From contig KV424042.1 in NCBI GenBank assembly GCA_001632435.1, positions 33,376-97,375 of the forward strand: DNA of 64,000 nt, written 5' to 3'. This document shows positions 58,001-64,000 of the stretch, one piece after another. The DNA comes from Calocera cornea HHB12733 (Eukaryota; Basidiomycota; Dacrymycetes; Dacrymycetales; Dacrymycetaceae). The notes beneath the pieces are model-generated. The model was not told where the DNA came from. It made no database searches and worked only from the letters and a program-made list of their open reading frames with translations. The position numbers and the translations under genes are program-made. Position 1 is the stretch's first letter. Each line of letters begins with the position of its first letter.

Positions 58001-58991
58001 ACGACCTCCGCGAGTTCTCCCGATTGGTGCGCAAAGGTGTCCCTCTTGTTTACCGGCCAAAGGTCTGGATGGAATGTACCGGGGCTCTCGATATGATGGA
58101 ACCTGGTCTATTCCATGAGCTCCTGAGCAGCCATGAGGGTGAGGTGAATATCAGTCTAGAGGAGATTGAGAAGGACGTGAGGAGGACAATGCCTCTAAAT
58201 GTCTTCTTTGGTGGCGATGGCGTCGGTGTGGGGAAGTTGCGGAGGGTTCTGCAGGCGTACAGCTGGTTCGTACCGCCTTTCGTTGTGTCACTCAGGACTG
58301 ATGTATTCCAGGCGCAACCCTGCAGTCGGCTACTGCCAAGGCATGAATCTCATCACTTCCTCCCTGCTTCTAGTGTACGCCGACGAAGAGGAGGCCTTCT
58401 GGGTACTCACGTCAATCATCGAGCGGCTTCTCCCCGCCGACTTCTTCTCGCCCTCGCTCCTAGTCTCACGGGCATGCCCGATGGTGCTCCTGGACTACGT
58501 GCACGACCTCATGCCCAAGCTGTACAACCACCTTGAGGAGCTCGGCGTCGATCTGCCGGCGATCTCGTTCTCCTGGTTCTTGGCGCTCTTCACCGACTGC
58601 CTTCCCGTCGAGGTGCGTCCCCCGAATCCCTTTTAATACAGTTACTAACACCATATACAGACACTGTTCCGCGTCTGGGACATCTTCTTCATCGAAGGTA
58701 TGGATGCGCTGTTCCGCGTCGCGATCGCCATCATGCAGATGAACGAGCCGGACCTGCTCGCCTGCGACTCGATGCCCTCCCTCTACACGCACCTGGAGAA
58801 CATGACCGCCCGGGCGTGGCAGGCGGACAAGCTGCTCAAGGTGAGTCTGCCATGCCGTGGCCGGATCCCGAACAAGGCTGATGCGGTGCTCGTAGATGGA
58901 AGGCGACCTCCGCGCACAGGTCACCCATTCGGCAATCATCAAGAAACGTGATGCCCACGTCCGGGCGCTGCAGGAGCTCATGCACGCCTGA
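55007..58991 (+). CDS. TBC-domain Rab GTPase-activating protein
   Basis: Five exons: 55007-55849, 55900-58265, 58312-58612, 58661-58840 and 58896-58991, giving 1261 residues. The N-terminal 980 residues are mostly Ser/Pro/Ala-rich and probably disordered, with one coiled coil (about 210-275, KYEEVRRAREAEEERREERA). The TBC domain starts near residue 993 (KGVPLVYRPKVWMECTGALD). It carries the Arg finger in IEKDVRRTMP (about 1042), the Gln finger in NPAVGYCQGMNLITS, and LLDYVHDLMPKLYNHLEELG, ISFSWFLALFTDCLPVE and RVWDIFFIEG. Both catalytic fingers are present, so it should be active. The target Rab cannot be deduced; the layout resembles large fungal TBC proteins of the Gyp family acting in endosomal or Golgi traffic. 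Confidence 0.92.
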
Positions 58992-59854
58992 GGCTCCCGC
59001 TCCGCCCGCCCGCCCGCCCGCTCGCCCACTGACCGCCGCATGCCCGCCCACGGACACCGCACGGACCTCAACTCGCGGATCAGGTAGCCGTGCGCGCCGA
59101 GCACCGCACTGACACGCCCAGTCGATCCACATACAGTCCATTTCGCGATCACATAGGACAATTCTCATGTTTTCATCATCGTCATCATGATCATCATTGA
59201 ACCATTCACCAACCCACTCTCGCGTCCGCGCATATACAACAACAATCCATACAAAGCGCCAGCGCGCACCGCACCGCACCGCACCGCATAGGCACAGGTA
59301 CAGCTCATTAGCAGTTTATATCGAACCCCTGTATCTCCGAGCACCCAGCTCCCAGCTTGTCATGCATAACGCTGTATTCTAGCAAATCGATTGAAATGGA
59401 ACGGAATGGAGAGAGGGAAAACGGAAATGAAAACGGAGATGGAGACGGAGATGGGAGTGGAAATGCGGAGCAGGCCAGTGGTCGTCGTTTTCGGGTTCCC
59501 AGGTTTCTTGCTTGTATACATACGTGATGGTATCGATCGTGTGGGGTGGTATGCGGGCGGAGCGTGTGTGCTTCGTCCCTGGGTTTGTGGAAGGGCGAGG
59601 CGAAGAAAGGGCTCATTTCTAAGAACGAGGAGACAGCGGTGCGGCCAGAAGTGAGGGGAAACGTCAAGGAAGCGACAGGAGCCGGTAGACGAGAAAACGA
59701 AAGACGAGGCAACGGAAGAGAAAGCCTGAGAGGGAAAGGGACGATATGTATACGACCGTGCTGTACGGCGCAGTGTCGGCTGGCGGATCATAGGACTGCG
59801 CAGGCCGGGGCTGTCGGCGGGAGAGCGGGACTGTGCGTTGGGAGCGGGACTAGA
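58992..59854. other. Intergenic, 860 bp, simple-sequence-rich
   Basis: Contains (cccg)-type runs just after the TBC stop, a (CACCG)n run at about 59265-59288 and a purine-rich (GGAGAT/GGAAAT) tract at about 59390-59465. A minus-strand frame at 59360-59791 was considered and rejected as coding. Confidence 0.5.
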
Positions 59855-60394
59855 CTAGCGGTTCCCCCGTCCAGCCCAGCGGCCCGCGTTGTAGCTGGCG
59901 TTCGTCGCCTGCACACACCCGTCAGCACCCCGCGATGCGATACGATACGATGCGATGAAGAGAGGAAGTGCGGGACCGGGACGCACCGCGCTCTCCTGGA
60001 TAATGTCGTCCAGCACGCGCATGCTCCCGCGGAGCATGTCGTCCGCGAGCGCGGCGGGGTGCCTGCCACCGCCCTGCAGCATGGCGCGCTTGCGCGCTTC
60101 GAGCGCGGCGACGACTTCTTCTGCGACGCTGTTCGCACCCACAACATACCGTCTGTCAGCGCCATGGTTCACGGGGGCCGGGGGAGGGGGAGGGGGAGGG
60201 GCGTACCGAGCGAGCCGGGAGGCGCGAGGCTCCGTAGGGGGGCTCCAGTGCCGCGGCTTGAGCGGGGGGATGGACGCAGGTAGTAGTACTGGTGCACGAT
60301 GGCGGTCGTCGTAGGCGAGGTGACTGTCGGGAGGGCCCGACGGGAGAAGGTGAAGAGGCGGGGTGGGGGGTTGGGCGTGCTCCCCTGCCGACAC
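59855..60394 (-). CDS. Possible small gene, unknown function (model incomplete)
   Basis: The best evidence is an amphipathic segment of about 50 residues (SVAEEVVAALEARKRAMLQG ... LADDMLRGSMRVLDDIIQES) followed, after a likely intron starting GTGCGT near 59990, by ATNASYNAGRWAGRGNR and a stop at 59855-59857. Upstream, a 53-nt intron ending CTGACAG joins it to a Pro-rich exon. No ATG is found in that exon; the frame opens after a plausible acceptor (GTCGGCAG, about 60395), so a further 5' exon must exist if the gene is real. I do not recognise the family. Spurious coding potential in GC-rich DNA cannot be excluded. Confidence 0.4.
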   Translation of the reverse strand: MSAGEHAQPPTPPLHLLPSGPPDSHLAYDDRHRAPVLLPASIPPLKPRHWSPPTEPRASRLARYAPPPPPPPAPVNHGADRRYVVGANSVAEEVVAALEARKRAMLQGGGRHPAALADDMLRGSMRVLDDIIQESAVRPGPALPLFIASYRIASRGADGCVQATNASYNAGRWAGRGNR

Positions 60395-62089
60395 AAGGGG
60401 TGTTAAAGCCCTCCGTCCCCCAGTCAGTAGTCCACCCGCGTGCGATCCCCAGCCGCCCCGAGCCTAGCCCACCGCATCACGCCCCTGTCCAGAACGGGAA
60501 CGGGTCCTCTGACGGCGACGAGTGTGCCGGCTGTCGACTGCGAGTGCCGGAGCACCAGAGCACCGGGCGCGACGGGGGTGCATTTCTCTCTGCACGACTT
60601 GCGGCCTCAAGCCATCCAACAGTGCCCAACTTGTCACCCAGCCTCCCTCCGCGCCGTATGGCACAGGGTCCAGGCCCACAGCCCGGCCCAGAATCTCGCG
60701 CTTGGGGCTTGGGGCCTGGGGCCTGGGGGCCAGGACCCCTGGAGCAGGTGCTCAGGAACTTGCTCGAACGCCGCCTCGCCGCGGGTTGGCTGGGCGCACG
60801 GCAGGGCTGGAACGCGGGCGCGGAAGGAGCACAAACTGGAGGGAGTGCCCGGGGTCCGCCCAGGCGCCGCCCGCCCTTTGCCACAGCTGGGTTGGACAAC
60901 CGGCTCACATGATATTCGACGGGGGACTTCCCTATCGGCATCATGTTGTTGTTGTTGTTGTTGTTGTTGTTGATGATGACCGTAGCGCAGCAGGTCGAAC
61001 CAGCCCAGTCAACCCGGCAGGGACATACTGTGCCGCTCGCGCAGCACCAAACGTGCGCCCTGCAACCGCGGGCGCGGGCCATCCCTCGCCCCTCTCCCCG
61101 TCCCTCTATGGCAGACACTGGCTCCCCAATATTACCGCAGTGGAGCGCTCCCAAAAAAGGTACTTACTTACTTGTACTGACCACCGGCTTGTGTCCTCTT
61201 ATGTCCGTCGAACCGATCCCTCTTCTACAGTAACCCCCGATTGAGTCCACCCCAGTGGAAATGAGCCAATATCCGCTGTCCCAGCGCCCCACTCCCATCC
61301 TCATCCTCAGCCCTGCTGCAAGGGCATGCCAGCTGCCAGCTGCAGGAATACGCCGATACTGTAACTTATCCGGATCCGCTGATGCCCGGATACGTATGCG
61401 GATGCCGCCCATCATGTTCCCGATCCCGATCCCGATCCGGCTGGCGAGACGTCCCCCTGCTGATGGAAGCGTGCCGTGCGGGCTCCGGCGCCCCTTCGGC
61501 GCCTTCGGCGCCTTCAGCCCTGTGCTCCTGCGCTCACGGGCCAGCAGCACTGGCCCGCTCCCAGCTGCCAGCCTGTCAAAAACTCCAAAAGCCCTAACAG
61601 CGAACTCGCAGATCGCAGTCGCAGATCGCAGTCGCACCGCTGACGTGCATCCCCGATCTGTCCGCGCGCTTCTCTCGGCAAGACAGCACGTCTCGCGGAA
61701 CAAACCATTCACAAGCTATTCAAGAGGACTTCCTTGGGCTTTACGGGCCCTATCGATCGCGTCCCCTCCCCTCCCGTGGTGCACGGACAGGCAAGGCGAT
61801 GTTGCGTTCTTGTTCCTGTTTCTGTTTCTGTTTCTGTTTCTGTTTCTGCTTCTGTTCGTGAGGCTCGACCACGACGATATGATATGATATGCTATGCTAT
61901 GACATGCTATGCAAGGCTTCTCGCGCTAGCCCCGTCCCAGACGGCCGTGTACAACAACAACGCATCGCCTCGCGTTATCGCCCTTCCCATGTGCGCGTCC
62001 CCAACGCACGCGCTCTCCTGCGCGTCCTCCCCATCCCCTCTAGACAACAACAACAACAACAGCAACCCCCGCCCCAGCACCTAGCAAAG
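60395..62089. repeat. Gene-free stretch rich in simple repeats
   Basis: 1.7 kb with many short tandem repeats: (TTG)n at about 60943-60972, (CGATCC)n near 61421-61438, (CGGCGCCTT)n near 61490-61512, (CGCAGATCGCAGT) doubled near 61608-61636, (TGTTTC)n at 61815-61852, (ATATG)/(CTATG)n at 61877-61912, and (CAACAA)n at 62045-62060 just before the next gene. No stable coding frame was found. Confidence 0.7.
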
Positions 62090-62574
62090 ATGTCCTTCTC
62101 CACCGCCGCCCTGTCCCTCTCCGGAGTGGGGAACGACTGGGTGACCACTGCGACCAAGCTCGAGCAGGGGCTGTCCAAGATCCTCGATGCGGAGGCTGCC
62201 GGGCTGCGGGGGAGTACGCTCGAGGCGCTTTATTTGCGGTTGGAGAAGTGCGTGTTATGTTCGCTGTCATTGTCCGCCGTCCGCATGCCTCTTCTCGTGC
62301 TCCTTCTTGCCGCATTGTTGTTGTTGTTGGTGGTGGTGGTGGTGGTGGTGATTATCCCGAGTCGCTGTGGAATCTGACGCATTCGCGGTCTGCGTTCGGG
62401 TAGGCTGGCGGCGGACGCGAGCAAGATCATGAAGAATATGCGGTCGTACCGGTCCGAGGGGCTCAACCCGAGGGACGCGGCGATCGAGGGGATCGGGCGG
62501 CGGGTGGACGAGCTCATGACGGAGATCGACGTTGGTTTCTCCTCCCGCAGCTGCATTGGACAGGCTCTGATACT
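62090..62574 (+). pseudogene. 5' part of an unknown gene interrupted by a retrotransposon LTR
   Basis: Exon 1 is 62090-62247 and exon 2 starts at 62404. Together they encode a helical, non-secreted protein start: MSFSTAALSLSGVGNDW, TKLEQGLSKILDAEAAGL, LEALYLRLEKLAADASKIMK and NPRDAAIEGIGRRVDELMTE. The reading then meets GTTGGTTTCTCCTCCCGCAG and, at about 62575, the LTR of the neighbouring element. Read through, the frame ends inside the LTR at 62686. Either the gene is truncated or the element sits in an intron whose acceptor lies outside the window. Intron 1 (156 nt) is long and contains (TTG)n and (GGT)n repeats. I do not recognise the protein. Confidence 0.6.
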
Positions 62575-62807
62575 TGTGATGGCTGTCGTGTACGACAGTT
62601 ATCTCGAGAGTGAGAGGGAATCCGCTAGGCTTGTGGGTGACCGTAGTACTAGCCCTTCGTGTACGAAGGGCTATCTGTGCGTATAGAGTGGAGTAGAACG
62701 GTAGTATTTCATAGTGGGTCCCGCGTCGTTGCTACCGACGCGGGCTCAGGGACATATTAGGGCCGGCCCCTCGGGGACTTACGGCGTACATACAACGATA
62801 CATGACA
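62575..62807 (-). repeat. 3' LTR with three perfect hairpins
   Basis: Within 233 bp are three perfect inverted repeats: 62583-62598 (arms CTGTCGT/ACGACAG), 62651-62672 (arms AGCCCTTCGT/ACGAAGGGCT) and 62720-62744 (arms CCCGCGTCG/CGACGCGGG, 7-nt loop). The first two share the central octamer CGTGTACG. Confidence 0.7.
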
Positions 62808-62884
62808 GAGCCCCCCTGTAGGCCGGAAGGCTCGCGAGTCGTGGACGACTCCAGCGGGGCCGGCGGTGCTGACGGTGGCGAGCC

Positions 62885-64000
62885 CTAGAAGTCGTCGTCC
62901 TCCCAGTCGTCGGGCTCCTCGCGAAGGTCTTCGGGATGCCCCTGCTGGGCGGCGGCGGCGGTGAGGAACTCGCGCTGAAGGAGGACGATGCCTTCCTTCC
63001 ATTCCTCCGTGGCATCGTGGGCCCACTCCTGGTGCCCTTTGGGCGGCTTGCCGAAGTGGCCCCAGCCGTGGGGAGGGTCGAAGCGCGGCTCGTCCTCGAG
63101 GTCGAGGGGGTCGATGTACTTCTGCCAGCCGGGGTACAGGCTGTCACGGAACTCGGGGGACGCGACGATCGCGGCACGGAGCTTGCCGATCTCCTGGCGC
63201 CAGAGGTGGGTGCGCTCGTCGCCGCGGGCCTTGTGGGTGTTCCACGTGCGGCGGGAGGCGAGCTCGGCGGCGGACAAGGACGCGTTAAGCCTCGCCTTGC
63301 GCTCCAACTTCTCGCCGCGGCGGACAGCACGATGGGCCCGTAACGCGGCCTCCCGTTCGGCGGCTCCATCGGCCCAGGTGCGCATCGGAAGGGCTACGGC
63401 GTCGGCGGTGGCTGCGGGGCGGTGGTCGGCGTGCTCCGTGAGGGCGAGGGCGGCGGCGTCCGCGGGCGAGGGGCGACTGGAGGACGCGACCCCGTCGTAG
63501 ACGACGGGGCCGTCCGCGGGACCGGGAGCGCGGGAAGCGGCCGGGGCGGGGGCGGGGGCGACCGAGCTGGGCGGAGGGACGTCCGGCGCGGCAGGGGGAT
63601 CGGGCGCAGCAGTTCCGAGCGAAGGGACGTCCAGCTCGTCGGTGGGAATGGGCGCGGCCGTCCAGAGCGTGCGAGGGTCGATGGCGTCCGCCGCTAGGGG
63701 CCGGTCGTCCATCGTGGGCGGGGTGTCGGGCTCGGGACCGGGGATGTACTCGGCAGGAGGGACGTGGTCGAAGGCGAGCCCGTCGGGGAGGATGATGTCG
63801 CTGCCGGGACCGATCGGGTTCATGTAGGAGCTGTCGTCGAGGCCGTACACAGGGCAGCGCATCCAGGGAGAGTCGGCCCAGAAGGGGATGAACAGGCTGC
63901 GGAGGTGCGAGGTCTTGAGCTGGGGAACACCGTCGTGGCCGACGGTGTTCTGCGCCCACTCGGCGAGGCGGAGGGAACGAGTCCAGCTGTCGGCGAGCGC
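62885..64000 (-). CDS. C-terminal part of a retrotransposon-borne ORF (partial)
   Basis: The frame is open from the right edge (64000) to a stop at 62885, more than 370 residues, with no start in the window. The edge-proximal part reads AEWAQNTVGHDGVPQLKTSH, then LFIPFWADSPWMRCPVYGLD. The middle is Pro/Ala-rich (VAPAPAPAASRAPGPADG), and the end is basic, then Trp/Asp/Glu-rich (SLYPGWQKYIDPLDLEDEPR, DPPHGWGHFGKPPKGHQEW), finishing in an acidic DDWEDDDF. No Cys-knuckle, protease, reverse transcriptase or integrase motif is visible in this part, so I cannot say whether it is a gag-like or a pol C-terminal segment. Its position just inside the polypurine tract ties it to the element. Confidence 0.6.
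   Translation of the reverse strand, partial: ALADSWTRSLRLAEWAQNTVGHDGVPQLKTSHLRSLFIPFWADSPWMRCPVYGLDDSSYMNPIGPGSDIILPDGLAFDHVPPAEYIPGPEPDTPPTMDDRPLAADAIDPRTLWTAAPIPTDELDVPSLGTAAPDPPAAPDVPPPSSVAPAPAPAASRAPGPADGPVVYDGVASSSRPSPADAAALALTEHADHRPAATADAVALPMRTWADGAAEREAALRAHRAVRRGEKLERKARLNASLSAAELASRRTWNTHKARGDERTHLWRQEIGKLRAAIVASPEFRDSLYPGWQKYIDPLDLEDEPRFDPPHGWGHFGKPPKGHQEWAHDATEEWKEGIVLLQREFLTAAAAQQGHPEDLREEPDDWEDDDF

Larger units (their letters stand above)
62575..64000 (-). mobile_element. 3' end of an LTR retrotransposon, cut by the window edge
   Basis: Orientation is minus. The LTR is 62575-62807 (233 bp). On the element strand it begins TGTCATG and ends CATCACA, an imperfect terminal inverted repeat of the TG...CA type. 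Directly upstream on the element strand lies a purine run AGGGGGG (about 62811-62817), a plausible polypurine tract, and 5' of that a long open frame. The body is clearly more GC-rich than the neighbouring genes. The other LTR and the reverse transcriptase lie outside the window, so class (gypsy or copia) cannot be decided. The 5 bp next to the LTR, atact (62570-62574), are the expected target-site duplication. Confidence 0.65.

Noticed and set aside
59360..59791. Minus-strand frame beginning like a mitochondrial presequence
   Set aside because: The start is suggestive (MIRQPTLRRTARSYTYR), but the rest consists of translated purine/pyrimidine simple repeats, and there is no splice or family support.
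60292..61244. Several 200-240-codon plus-strand frames in the repeat-rich region
   Set aside because: They overlap one another in different frames, run through microsatellites and have low-complexity translations.
62575..62807. Hairpins as rho-independent terminators or a prokaryotic element
   Set aside because: The context is eukaryotic; the hairpins are inside an LTR next to a polypurine tract and are not followed by a T-run.

Overview
The window is nuclear DNA from a filamentous basidiomycete, most likely an agaricomycete. The grounds are intron-dense genes with very short introns (about 46-70 nt, GTRNGY donors, YAG acceptors), close gene packing on both strands, and the gene set: a basidiomycete-style GPI/STP-rich secreted protein, tandem NTF2-like proteins, an F-box protein with a leucine-rich tail and a small secreted hydrophobic protein. 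I cannot fix genus or species. All exon coordinates were deduced by hand from splice signals, reading-frame phase and protein-family fit. Where the summed exons give an intact frame I say so. No tRNA, rRNA, CRISPR array or prokaryotic feature was found.

Layout, left to right. 0-6 kb: a secreted GPI-anchor-like protein, a Mim1/TOM13 mitochondrial outer-membrane biogenesis protein, a cytochrome b5-acyl-CoA dehydrogenase fusion and an acylphosphatase. 6-9 kb: a tandem duplication of an NTF2-like gene in which both copies end in a CaaX prenylation box. 9-17 kb: the Pol III repressor Maf1, succinate dehydrogenase subunit C, a CPSF6-like RRM protein and a cation/Ca2+ exchanger. 17-19 kb: two small paralogous proteins with a catalytically decayed RNase III fold. 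19-27 kb: APC6/Cdc16, a small basic unknown protein, an SPT2-like histone chaperone and Nop15. 28-31.5 kb: a divergent pair of THEM6-like hotdog thioesterases. 31.8-34 kb: a peroxisomal acyl-CoA thioesterase II and a secreted hydrophobic protein. 36-47 kb: GMP synthase, mitochondrial Lon protease, splicing factor Cwc2, Tma46/DFRP1 and the meiotic factor Hop2. 47-59 kb: an F-box protein, the 5'-3' exoribonuclease Xrn1 and a TBC-domain RabGAP. 59-64 kb: a repeat-rich stretch with a doubtful small gene, then a gene cut by the 3' end of an LTR retrotransposon that runs off the right edge.

Most genes are housekeeping and form no pathway cluster. Two themes recur: RNA metabolism (Xrn1, Cwc2, CPSF6-like, Nop15, Tma46, Maf1) and mitochondrial or peroxisomal function (Mim1, SDHC, Lon, the b5-ACAD fusion, and a thioesterase with a PTS1). 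The accessory signal is concentrated in 6-31 kb, where three separate local duplications occur (NTF2-like/CaaX, pseudo-RNase III, THEM6-like), and at the right end, where a retrotransposon with hairpin-rich LTRs interrupts a gene. The most unusual candidate system is the pair of NTF2-like proteins that appear to be farnesylated.
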